From IMG/VR virus record IMGVR_UViG_3300046450_001225, positions 1-21,046 of that record: 21,046 bases of DNA, one strand, 5' to 3'. This DNA is from a virus. Of this stretch, positions 1 to 6,373 are shown piece after piece (position 1 is the first letter of the stretch; each line of letters begins with the position of its first letter). Under the pieces are notes generated by a model. The model was given only the letters and a program-made list of their open reading frames with translations. It did not search any database and was not told the origin of the DNA. A program made the translations under genes and the position numbers.

Positions 1-1
1 T

Positions 2-100
2 GATGGCGGAAATGACTTCCCGGTTATAAAAACTGGTATTAAATGTATAGGAGTAAAAAGTCCTGAAGAAACGATAAGTATCCTAAGAACACTCATATAA
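2..100 (+). CDS. 3' end of a truncated gene, possibly HAD-like hydrolase
   Basis: An open frame enters from the left edge and ends at TAA 98-100, giving the last 32 residues of a protein. The fragment begins DGGNDFPVIKTGIKC and ends SILRTLI. The DGGND string resembles the acidic motif IV of HAD-superfamily phosphatases (GDGxND), and the following hydrophobic strand plus PEET helix fits the C-terminal end of that fold. This rests on one short motif, so the family is a guess. The preceding sequence is outside the window, and the start cannot be seen. It runs on the same strand as nearly all other genes. Confidence 0.5.
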   Translation, partial: DGGNDFPVIKTGIKCIGVKSPEETISILRTLI

Positions 101-128
101 TTGCAAACAACCTTAGACACAGTATAGA
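101..128 (+). promoter_or_regulatory. Possible sigma70-like promoter ahead of the structured leader and tRNA-Gly
   Basis: TTGCAA (101-106) and TATAGA (123-128) are separated by 16 bases, each matching four of six consensus positions. They lie directly after the stop of the previous gene and ahead of a non-coding stretch and a tRNA. Matches this weak occur by chance in AT-rich DNA, and phage genes often use other promoters. Confidence 0.25.
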
Positions 129-255
129 TTGACTTAGAGACGAGTGCCACCGAGAGGTATTGCAGGCTTTCACATGACTTGTTGGCATTCAATGTGACGA
201 GCAGAACTTTTAAGTGTCGGTTTTAGGGTCGGCCTTAAAGATAAGGCTGTGTTCT
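101..255 (+). other. Non-coding stretch with hairpins and a possible pseudoknot upstream of tRNA-Gly
   Basis: No open frame of note lies here. Three pairings are visible: TCACAT (170-175) with ATGTGA (192-197), enclosing a 16-base loop; TGCCA (145-149) with TGGCA (183-187), which lies inside that loop, so the two would form an H-type pseudoknot; and GCCTTA (232-237) with TAAGGC (242-247) around an AAGA loop, a compact hairpin eight bases before the tRNA. There is no U-run after the last hairpin, so it is not a standard terminator. It could be a small RNA, a tRNA leader or a processing signal. I recognise no RNA family. Confidence 0.4.
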
Positions 256-326
256 GCGTTAGTGGTGTAATGGTAACACACCTGCTTGCCAAGCAGGAGA
301 CTTGGGTTCAATTCCCAGCTTTCGCA
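256..326 (+). tRNA. tRNA-Gly, anticodon GCC
   Basis: A 71-base cloverleaf can be drawn. D stem GTGT/ACAC; anticodon stem CCTGC/GCAGG around loop TTGCCAA (anticodon GCC at 287-290 region); four-base variable loop AGAC; T arm TTGGG/CCCAG around TTCAATT; discriminator A326 followed by genomic CC but no final A. The acceptor stem GCGTTAG/CTTTCGC has two adjacent U-U mismatches at pairs 4 and 5, so it is a weak stem and the tRNA may be decaying or need host processing. The opposite-strand HNH gene ends inside its T arm. Confidence 0.85.
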
Positions 327-877
327 CCTTGGTTGTTGTCAACGACCTTTTGACAAAACTCTACAAAATCGTCCAAAGACATATCTGTTTTAGCTAAATT
401 AGCTTCGCGAGTTGCTATGTTGCAGTTCTTTAACGAGTTATCTCCGCCTTTTGATACGGGAATTATATGGTCTAGATGCCAATCTTTAGTGTTGTCAAGA
501 TCAATCTTTTCACCCGTAAGGTAGCACTTGGGGGTTGAGCCAATTTTATTTATGAGTTCTTCGTAAGTAAATAGCGGCAATTCTTCTCTCCTTGTAAAGT
601 TGTTGACTTTGTTGCGGATGCGTAATTTAAGCTCCCTAGAAATAGGGTTTGTTGTTGGGACACTTTTCCTCTTAGAAAAACGGTCTATCTTTTTGCTGAT
701 GGTTATCATTGTTTTATTTGTTTCTCTATAGGCTTTTATTCGTTCTTTAACACCAGAGCCTAAATGATAACAGACGGTCCCCTTAGAGCATTTAAGTTCG
801 GCACATATTTCATTGTATGTTTTACCCTCTGCTCTCAAGTCTAAGATTTGTTGTTTTATGCCTCTTGGGGCTGTCAT
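308..877 (-). CDS. HNH homing-type endonuclease with N-terminal helix-turn-helix
   Basis: A 189-residue protein, the only clear gene on the minus strand. Residues 8-38 form a resolvase-like helix-turn-helix (ILDLRAEGKTYNEICAELKC, then SKGTVCYHL). A basic linker follows. The HNH nuclease lies at about 115-165: CYLTGEKI, then HLDHIIPVSKGGDNS with H134, D136 and H137, and the downstream asparagines of NCNIATREAN. Phage HNH proteins of this layout are usually free-standing homing endonucleases that nick or cut a site in related phages and carry their own gene in by repair. The ATG at 877 is preceded by GGAG seven bases upstream on the minus strand. Its last six codons overlap the 3' part of tRNA-Gly(GCC) on the other strand. 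Being antisense to its surroundings suggests independent insertion. Confidence 0.93.
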   Translation of the reverse strand: MTAPRGIKQQILDLRAEGKTYNEICAELKCSKGTVCYHLGSGVKERIKAYRETNKTMITISKKIDRFSKRKSVPTTNPISRELKLRIRNKVNNFTRREELPLFTYEELINKIGSTPKCYLTGEKIDLDNTKDWHLDHIIPVSKGGDNSLKNCNIATREANLAKTDMSLDDFVEFCQKVVDNNQGAKAGN

Positions 878-910
878 GGTACGACTCCAAAAAAAAGAAA
901 ATAATCGTTG

Positions 911-929
911 GGTGCGACAATCGAACCCA
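911..929 (-). pseudogene. Possible tRNA 3'-end remnant, inverted relative to tRNA-Gly(GCC)
   Basis: Read on the minus strand this stretch is TGGGTTCGATTGTCGCACC. The 3' part of tRNA-Gly(GCC) is TGGGTTCAATT, nine further bases (CCCAGCTTT at 314-322), then CGCACC. The fragment therefore shares the T-arm start with one change and the CGCACC end, but lacks most of the second T-stem strand. It lies just upstream of the HNH gene, in the same orientation as that gene. No 5' half of a tRNA is present. The T-arm motif is common to all tRNAs, so the likeness may be coincidental. Confidence 0.25.
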
Positions 930-931
930 CA

Positions 932-960
932 GTAATAATACAGTTTTTCTGGTATTATAC
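932..960 (+). repeat. Imperfect hairpin between HNH gene and tRNA-Gly(UCC)
   Basis: GTA-TAATAC-AG pairs with CT-GTATTA-TAC around a TTTTT loop (944-948), with one bulged base on each side (A935, G951), giving about 11 base pairs. It lies 15 bases before tRNA-Gly(UCC), in the divergent gap between the minus-strand HNH gene and the plus-strand genes. It could mark transcript ends or processing. There is no clean U-tract after it in either direction. Confidence 0.4.
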
Positions 961-975
961 ATGAAAAATTAATTT

Positions 976-1047
976 GCGTCAGTCGTATAGGGGTTATTAT
1001 CTCGGATTTCCAATTCGATGACCAGAGTTCGATTCTCTGCTGGCGTA
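976..1047 (+). tRNA. tRNA-Gly, anticodon UCC
   Basis: A 72-base cloverleaf: acceptor GCGTCAG/CTGGCGT (G-U at the first and fifth pairs), D arm around AGGGGTT, anticodon stem TCGGA/TTCGA around loop TTTCCAA, giving anticodon UCC, variable loop TGAC, T arm CAGAG/CTCTG around TTCGATT, discriminator A. The 3' CCA is not encoded (ACTT follows). The D stem is weak (GTAT with TTAT). It sits only 18 bases ahead of the cupin start codon, so tRNA and cupin are probably cotranscribed and separated by processing. With the GCC tRNA upstream, all four glycine codons can be read. Confidence 0.85.
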
Positions 1048-1050
1048 CTT

Positions 1051-1059
1051 AGGAAAGGA
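1051..1059 (+). promoter_or_regulatory. Ribosome binding site that fixes the cupin start
   Basis: AGGAAAGGA lies six bases ahead of ATG 1066. A longer in-frame ATG at 1018 falls inside tRNA-Gly(UCC) and has no such site, so translation should start at 1066. Confidence 0.75.
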
Positions 1060-1065
1060 CTAAAT

Positions 1066-1545
1066 ATGGACAGTGACAGAGCATTAGAGATTCTTGCTGA
1101 GGAAATTGAAAAACGGGTTGGTAATAGCATCGACAAGAAAATAAACGATAAGGAATGGCATAGTATTTTACGAGACCCAAACATTGGGAAAGTTGTCGAG
1201 AGACAGTGGGGCTATTACAAGATCCTACATCAGGGTGATGGATACTCAGTAAAAGAGCTGACTATTCTCCCCGGCAAATCATTATCAGACCAGAGACACT
1301 TTAAGAGAGACGAGTATTGGTTTGTTCTCCAGGGTGAGCTTTGGGTTGATCTAGAATACGCCAAAACAAAAAAGTCGATCTACAGAAGTGCTGGTGCTCA
1401 CAAAAATACCCTTTTTATTACTAAGAGGACATGGCATAGACCATACAACGCTGGAAATAAAGATACAATCATCATCGAAACTTGGGTCGGTGACTCAACA
1501 GAAGAAGATATTGAGCGGCGAAACATAATATACCTTATTCTATAA
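1066..1545 (+). CDS. Cupin protein of the type II mannose-6-phosphate isomerase family
   Basis: A 159-residue protein whose cupin core starts near residue 65. Motif 1 is PGKSLSDQRHFKRDEYWFVL, with candidate metal ligands Q76, H78 and E83 and the closing G90. Motif 2 has H124 (TWHRPYN). The end, IIIETWVGDSTEEDIERR, matches the end of the C-terminal isomerase domain of bifunctional ManC-type mannose-6-phosphate isomerases (IEVQxGxxxxEDDIVR). Proteins of this kind interconvert fructose-6-phosphate and mannose-6-phosphate, or bind related sugars. The N-terminal 60 residues are a helical extension with no match I can name. The gene is followed after 17 bases by the first DUF1501 gene, suggesting one transcript and a shared role in sugar or surface chemistry. 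Substrate is not shown by the sequence. Confidence 0.85.
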   Translation: MDSDRALEILAEEIEKRVGNSIDKKINDKEWHSILRDPNIGKVVERQWGYYKILHQGDGYSVKELTILPGKSLSDQRHFKRDEYWFVLQGELWVDLEYAKTKKSIYRSAGAHKNTLFITKRTWHRPYNAGNKDTIIIETWVGDSTEEDIERRNIIYLIL

Positions 1546-1562
1546 TTTTCAGGAGAATAGCA

Positions 1563-2813
1563 ATGCTAGACATTAACTTTAGTCGAAGAGATTTTCTCAG
1601 AATCGGAGCGGGCTTTGGAGCTGGCTTTGGAGCGATTCCGTTTTCTGACGCCATAATGGCACAAGAGCAAATACTAATTCCGAATAATAGGTCTGTTGTA
1701 TGGGTATGGCTTGGTGGAGGCCCGACACAGTTCGAGACCTTTCACGCCCCAACCCAGTCAGTCCCCGACCCCTACAAGCCTGTGTCTGGTATTGTGACGC
1801 ATAAAAATGGCTTGGCATTCGGAGGCTTGTTTAAAGACCTAATCAAACAGGGTGACAATCTGACTGCGGTCAACTCCTTTTCTCATGGAGACTCATCCCA
1901 TCGACAGGCAACACACTGGATGATGACGGGACACCGCAACCCTAAAAGGGAGAATACTGCTGACTCAGAATATCCAGGCCACGGAGCTATTGCATCTTCA
2001 GTATTTGGCTCTAACCACCCTTCAAATGGAATGCCCGCCTATGTAAAACAGGGAAAGATTGAAGGAGAACAACCAACCTTTTTGGGTGGAGCACACAACC
2101 CCTTTGATCCGACCAATAAAGAAAATTTGACTCCCAGAGTGCCTACCAGCCGATTTTCAGAGAGAAAGGGTTTGCTTGACTCTTTAGACAGTCGCGGTAA
2201 AGTTTTCTCCCCAGACGCTGAATCATTCAGCAAGATAGGCAATACTGCCTATAATGTTATTCTTGGTAATGCGAAAGATGCATTCGATCTTGACCAAGAG
2301 CCGGAAGCGATGCGAGAAATGTATGGAAAGGGCGGCATTGGAGACCAAATGTTGCTTGCTCGTAGGCTGTCGCAGTTTGGAACTAAGTTTGTCACCGTTC
2401 ATTATGGCGGCTGGGACATGCATGGCAATATCAAAAATGCATTAGAGGGTAAAGTTCCCCCTCTTGACAAAGCTCTCGCGGCTTTTGTTAAGGATATTTA
2501 TCAAAGTGGAATGTCCGAAGATACCCTTCTTGTTGTTACCGGAGAGTTTGGAAGAACTAGGCTGAATGGTAACGGTGGCAGAGATCACTGGCCTTCCATC
2601 ACTCCTATGCTATTATCTGGCGGGAAATACGATCACGGTCGAGTCATTGGGAAGGCTGACAAATCCTATGTGCCAACAGAAGATAAGGTTGGGCCAATTG
2701 ATATTGCGGCAACACTGTTTGATCACTTTGAAATCGACAAGCAGATTCAAAGAACTGATCAAGGAGGAAGACCTAGATACCTACTCGAAGGAGAAGGAAA
2801 GTTGTTCTTATGA
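1563..2813 (+). CDS. DUF1501 protein 1, Tat-exported, sulfatase/phosphatase-like fold
   Basis: A 416-residue protein of the DUF1501 family, which is placed in the alkaline phosphatase/sulfatase superfamily; no specific reaction is established. A twin-arginine signal opens it (SRRDFLRIGAG at 7-17, then a glycine-rich hydrophobic stretch, with a possible cleavage near AMA/IMAQ at about 31-34), so export of folded protein is expected. Conserved blocks: WLGGGPTQFETF (49-60), GGWDMH (282-287), EFGRT (328-332) and GRDHW (339-343), the last three with likely metal ligands. It differs from its two neighbours where the usual DPKP or DLKP follows the first block: here it reads HAPT. ATG 1563 is preceded by AGGAG. 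The stop overlaps the next start. Three tandem divergent copies inside a phage-type genome are unusual. Confidence 0.93.
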   Translation: MLDINFSRRDFLRIGAGFGAGFGAIPFSDAIMAQEQILIPNNRSVVWVWLGGGPTQFETFHAPTQSVPDPYKPVSGIVTHKNGLAFGGLFKDLIKQGDNLTAVNSFSHGDSSHRQATHWMMTGHRNPKRENTADSEYPGHGAIASSVFGSNHPSNGMPAYVKQGKIEGEQPTFLGGAHNPFDPTNKENLTPRVPTSRFSERKGLLDSLDSRGKVFSPDAESFSKIGNTAYNVILGNAKDAFDLDQEPEAMREMYGKGGIGDQMLLARRLSQFGTKFVTVHYGGWDMHGNIKNALEGKVPPLDKALAAFVKDIYQSGMSEDTLLVVTGEFGRTRLNGNGGRDHWPSITPMLLSGGKYDHGRVIGKADKSYVPTEDKVGPIDIAATLFDHFEIDKQIQRTDQGGRPRYLLEGEGKLFL

Positions 2814-4066
2814 AAAGACGAAACTTTTTACACGCTGGTATCTTAGGCGGCTTTGGCCTATCTCTAGCTAGAGCCGATCAAAAATTCTACGACAGCAAAG
2901 AGGGGCCAGCTAAGAGCGTTATTTTCATATATCTACCCGGAGGAATGGCTCATCAGGAAACCCTAGACCCTAAACCATTCGCCCCGATAGAATATCGTGG
3001 ACCTCTTGGTAGCATAAGTACCAATGTTCCCGGTATCCGTATTGGTGAGCTGTTAAAAAACACAGCAAAGATCACAGACAAAATTTCTATAATTCGTAGC
3101 ATTACACACGGTGAAGCAGCTCATGAACGTGGCACACACAATATGTTTACTGGCTACAAACCTAGTCCAGCCCTTCAATACCCATCTATGGGTTCAGTGG
3201 TTGCACATGAGTTTGGATCTCGCAAGAACCTTCCGCCCTACGTCTGTATACCAAATCCACCTAATGAATTTGCGGGCACTGGATATTTAAGTAGTTCATA
3301 TTCTGGTTTTGGCTTAGGTTCCGATCCAGCAAGCGATGACTTTCAAGTTAGGGATTTGAAGGTTCCAGTTCCAGACGAAAGATTCAATAGAAGAAAAAGA
3401 GTTTTGGATATTGTTAACGCAGACTTTAACACAAAGCAAAACGCTGACTCTCTAGATGCTGTTAATTCCTTTTATAAAAAAGCATATAGCCTAATTGGTA
3501 GCGAACAGGCTCGTGATGCGTTCAACATGGAAAAGGAGTCTTCCGCTTTGAGGGATAAATACGGAAGAAACACTGCTGGTGCTCGAATGTTACTAGCTCG
3601 CCGCTTAGTAGAGGCTGGCACTAGATTCGTAACCCTCACTTATGGTGGTTGGGATATGCACAACTCTATCGCTGGCGGAATGAAAAACCAATTACCAGCA
3701 TTTGATCAGGGGTTTTCTACACTAATTGAAGATTTGCATGATCGCGGATTATTGGACTCTACACTTGTGTGCGTAGTCTCCGAATTCGGACGCACCCCAA
3801 AAATTAACGCAACCGCTGGGCGAGACCACTGGCCAAAGGTGTTTAGTACAATTATGGCTGGAGCAGGAATCAAACAAGGTATTACATACGGAACTTCAAA
3901 CGCCACGGCTAGTGATCCAGAAGAAAACCCTGTTTCCATAGAAGATTGGGCAGCAACTATCTACAATAGGCTGGGAATCACGGCTGACAAGGAGCTAATG
4001 GCTCCCGGAGACCGCCCAATAGAAATCGTTGACGGCGGTAAAATTATACAAAACTTAATCATATAA
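2810..4066 (+). CDS. DUF1501 protein 2, Tat-exported
   Basis: A 418-residue DUF1501 protein. The signal is very short before the twin arginine (MKRRNFLHAGILGGF, residues 1-15) and probably ends around LARA at 19-23. Family blocks follow in order: YLPGGMAHQETLDPKP, the HERGTHNMFTGYKPSP block with its histidines, LLARRLVEAGTRFVTL, GGWDMH, EFGRTPKINATAGRDHWP. These carry the acidic and histidine residues typical of the family. Its start overlaps the stop of the first copy by ATGA, so the two are translationally coupled. It is clearly related to but divergent from both neighbours, which argues for an old duplication or separate acquisitions rather than a fresh tandem copy. Known family members are exported proteins of unsettled function, often next to cytochrome-type DUF1549/DUF1553 proteins; no such partner is present here. 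Confidence 0.93.
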   Translation: MKRRNFLHAGILGGFGLSLARADQKFYDSKEGPAKSVIFIYLPGGMAHQETLDPKPFAPIEYRGPLGSISTNVPGIRIGELLKNTAKITDKISIIRSITHGEAAHERGTHNMFTGYKPSPALQYPSMGSVVAHEFGSRKNLPPYVCIPNPPNEFAGTGYLSSSYSGFGLGSDPASDDFQVRDLKVPVPDERFNRRKRVLDIVNADFNTKQNADSLDAVNSFYKKAYSLIGSEQARDAFNMEKESSALRDKYGRNTAGARMLLARRLVEAGTRFVTLTYGGWDMHNSIAGGMKNQLPAFDQGFSTLIEDLHDRGLLDSTLVCVVSEFGRTPKINATAGRDHWPKVFSTIMAGAGIKQGITYGTSNATASDPEENPVSIEDWAATIYNRLGITADKELMAPGDRPIEIVDGGKIIQNLII

Positions 4067-4094
4067 GAGCAGAAGCTGCCGGAGAAAATCAAAG

Positions 4095-5312
4095 ATGAAG
4101 TATACAAGACGGAACTTTCTGTCGTCACTAGCTGGTGTCGTCTCTTTAACCAAAGCACTGAAGGCTAATGAAGACAAATTAAAAAAGAACGGCAAATCAG
4201 CTATCTTACTGTGGATGGGGGGTGGACCATCCACTATGGACATCTGGGATCTCAAACCAGATTCTAAAACCGGCGGCCCATTTAGACCAATCTCCACATC
4301 TGGGGATGTTGAAATATGCGAACATATGCCATTGATGGCAAAGCAGATGCACAACATGGCTATCGTTCGCAGCATGAGTACTCGTGAAGCAGACCACATG
4401 CGAGGCAGATATTATATGCATACGGGCTATGTGCCTAATCCAAACATAACCCATCCAAGCTACGGTTCAGTTCTCTCAAATCAGCTAGACAGAGAGCTTA
4501 TGATACCCCAGTTTATATCTATAAACGGCGGAAGTATGGGACCTGGATTTTTAGGTGCGGAGTATGCACCACTGGTTTTGAATAGTGACGGAAATATACG
4601 AAATTTAAAGATGAAAATAGACGAAAGGTTTTATCAAAGAGCAGCAATGCTAGACATGATTGAAACCAATTTCATAAACTCTAACAGAGGATCAATGCCC
4701 AAAGAACACCAGAAGTTGTTGAAAAAGACATTTAACGTCCTAACTAGTACAGATATGGACGCCACAAAAGTAGCTAATGAACCTCAATCAGTGCGTGATA
4801 GATACGGAGATAACAACTTTGGTAAAGGGTGTCTGATGGCTAGACGCCTTGTTGAGGCCGGTGTTCCATTTATTGAGGTTGGCTTAGGTGGGTGGGACAA
4901 TCATCAAAATATTTTCCCCACATTAAAAGACACGAAACTCCCAGTATTAGATCGAGGAATGAGTGCTCTAATAGAAGACTTGGAGCAGCGAGGTCTTTTA
5001 AAAGATACTGTTATTATATGGATGGGGGAATTTAGCCGAACCCCACGGATTAATGCCAATGCTGGTCGTGATCACTGGGCAGCAAGCTGGAGTGTCGTGG
5101 TAGGAGGAGGAGGTATGAACGGAGGCATTTCTGTCGGGAGTACCAATGAAGACGGAAAGAGAGTAGAAGGCATGGCGTATTCGTCCCAAGACATAATGGC
5201 TTCTGTTTGTAACGCTCTAGACATTTCCCTTAAAACTACTTTTACAAGTAATAGCGGGAGACCCATGAAAATTGCAAACTCAGGAAGAGTTATAAAAGAG
5301 CTATTTGCTTAA
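4095..5312 (+). CDS. DUF1501 protein 3, Tat-exported, closest to the planctomycete form
   Basis: A 405-residue DUF1501 protein with twin-arginine signal TRRNFLSSLAGVVSL (4-18) and a possible cleavage near ALKA (22-25). The opening blocks LLWMGGGPSTMDIWDLKP, then ICEHMPLMAKQM, then SMSTREADHMRGRYYMHTGY read like chromosomal planctomycete members as I recall them. GGWDNH, EFSRTPRINANAGRDHW and the family C-terminus are also intact. GGAG at 4082-4085 lies about nine bases ahead of the ATG. A 28-base gap separates it from copy 2, while copies 1 and 2 overlap. Of the three it is the strongest pointer to a Planctomycetes host or donor. Enzyme activity and substrate cannot be read from the sequence. 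Confidence 0.94.
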   Translation: MKYTRRNFLSSLAGVVSLTKALKANEDKLKKNGKSAILLWMGGGPSTMDIWDLKPDSKTGGPFRPISTSGDVEICEHMPLMAKQMHNMAIVRSMSTREADHMRGRYYMHTGYVPNPNITHPSYGSVLSNQLDRELMIPQFISINGGSMGPGFLGAEYAPLVLNSDGNIRNLKMKIDERFYQRAAMLDMIETNFINSNRGSMPKEHQKLLKKTFNVLTSTDMDATKVANEPQSVRDRYGDNNFGKGCLMARRLVEAGVPFIEVGLGGWDNHQNIFPTLKDTKLPVLDRGMSALIEDLEQRGLLKDTVIIWMGEFSRTPRINANAGRDHWAASWSVVVGGGGMNGGISVGSTNEDGKRVEGMAYSSQDIMASVCNALDISLKTTFTSNSGRPMKIANSGRVIKELFA

Positions 5313-5496
5313 TATTAACACAATCAATGATGATGGATCATGGCGTTGTATTGTCTCAACCAGTGAAGCATGTAAAGAGAAGGAATATCAAGAGACCATT
5401 GCTCGAAAGTTTGAGTACATGACTTTTCGAGACCTTCTCAAGTTTTGGAAGAAGCATTGCCAGCATCACAACTTTATTATTAAGTGGTTTTTATGA
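5305..5496 (+). CDS. Small ORF of uncertain reality between DUF1501 protein 3 and the phosphoesterase
   Basis: Up to 63 residues, reading LNINTINDDGSWRCIVST and ending FIIKWFL. It fills the 180 bases between its neighbours and its stop overlaps the likely start of the next gene as ATGA, which favours a translated gene. Against it: no ATG near the 5' end. TTG 5305 (AAGAG five bases upstream, overlapping the previous gene) is one option; the only ATG lies at 5419 and would leave 25 residues. Composition is rich in charged and aromatic residues. No family recognised. It may be a decayed gene. Confidence 0.4.
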   Translation: MLNINTINDDGSWRCIVSTSEACKEKEYQETIARKFEYMTFRDLLKFWKKHCQHHNFIIKWFL

Positions 5497-6137
5497 TAGA
5501 GAGCAAAATGATTACTATTATTGGGGATGTTCACGGCAAACAGCTTAACCACCTAGACCTTATCGAACACCACGACCACACCCTCCAACTAGGCGACCTG
5601 GGTTTTTGTTATAAGTACTTAGATGAAGTAGACCCAGAAAAACACCAATTCCTCCCCGGAAACCACGATAATTATGACACCTGTTATGATTATAAACACT
5701 GTATTGGTGATTTTGGATCACGCACACTAAACCATGTAGAGTTTTATTTTGTGCGTGGTGCGTTTAGTATTGATTGGCCTTGGAGAGTTAGCCAAGAACA
5801 AAAAGGGTTTGGGAAAAGCTGGTGGGAAGATGAGCAACTTAGCCTGATTCAAGCAAAAGCCTGTTTGGAAGAGTATGCAGACACTAAACCAGACCTTGTC
5901 ATTACTCACACTATACCAAGAGAAGTCTCGAAGATTATCGGTAACCCCGGAGCGTTAAAGGCTTTTGGGTTCGATCCAGACACTTTTACTACTAATACTC
6001 AAGAACTGCTTCAGTCTATGCTTGAGGCACACCAACCAGACGTCTGGGTAGGAGGTCATTTTCACAAGAGCTACAAAATTAAACATTGCGGAACTCATTT
6101 TATTGGTCTAGCGGAGCTGGAAGCGTACGAACTTTAA
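5493..6137 (+). CDS. Calcineurin-like metallophosphoesterase
   Basis: A 214-residue metallophosphoesterase with the expected metal-site motifs in order: GDVHG (11-15), LGDLG (33-37), GNHDN (56-60), THTIP near residue 135, and GHFHKSY near residue 188. Such enzymes use two metal ions to hydrolyse phosphomonoesters or phosphodiesters; the fold includes lambda phosphatase, Ap4A hydrolases and Mre11-like nucleases. At this small size it is a bare catalytic domain, so a nucleic-acid substrate is not implied. ATG 5493 overlaps the preceding stop (ATGA). ATG 5508, directly before MITIIGDVHG, fits the family start equally well. Small phosphoesterases of this kind are common in phages; target unknown. 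Confidence 0.9.
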   Translation: MIESKMITIIGDVHGKQLNHLDLIEHHDHTLQLGDLGFCYKYLDEVDPEKHQFLPGNHDNYDTCYDYKHCIGDFGSRTLNHVEFYFVRGAFSIDWPWRVSQEQKGFGKSWWEDEQLSLIQAKACLEEYADTKPDLVITHTIPREVSKIIGNPGALKAFGFDPDTFTTNTQELLQSMLEAHQPDVWVGGHFHKSYKIKHCGTHFIGLAELEAYEL

Positions 6138-6166
6138 TTTGATAAAACAGAAGAAATCAAAGCATT

Positions 6167-6373
6167 ATGAGAATTGACATAGACAGGCTTTTATCAGAAG
6201 GGTGGAAATTCTTCGACTTAGGCCAAAATAAAGTGTTAGGCCCTCCGGGCGATTCAGCCTTATTCACTCAGGCTGCTTGTCTGGAGACCGCAACATATAA
6301 GGGGAAGACTATAAGGTTTTTTAAGTATAGTGACTTTCCGTGGGAAGATTATATTAGACAGGATAAAAAATGA
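6167..6373 (+). CDS. Small hypothetical protein, 68 aa
   Basis: No family recognised. The protein starts MRIDIDRLLSEGWKFFD and ends WEDYIRQDKK, soluble, with several aromatic residues and no cysteine pairs or membrane segment. It is the first of a run of three genes joined by ATGA overlaps (with 6370-6627 and 6624-7025), which supports translation. The upstream 29 bases hold no strong ribosome site (AGAAG about 12 bases ahead of the ATG). Confidence 0.7.
   Translation: MRIDIDRLLSEGWKFFDLGQNKVLGPPGDSALFTQAACLETATYKGKTIRFFKYSDFPWEDYIRQDKK

Noticed and set aside
232-247. Rho-independent terminator before tRNA-Gly(GCC)
   Set aside because: The hairpin is good, but no U-tract follows; GTGTTCT comes next, then the tRNA.
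1018-1065. Longer N-terminus for the cupin starting at ATG 1018
   Set aside because: This ATG lies within tRNA-Gly(UCC), has no ribosome site, and a strong AGGAAAGGA precedes ATG 1066.
1597-5266. Several minus-strand and alternate-frame ORFs across the DUF1501 genes
   Set aside because: They lie fully inside well-supported genes, have low-complexity or serine/proline-rich translations and no family motifs.
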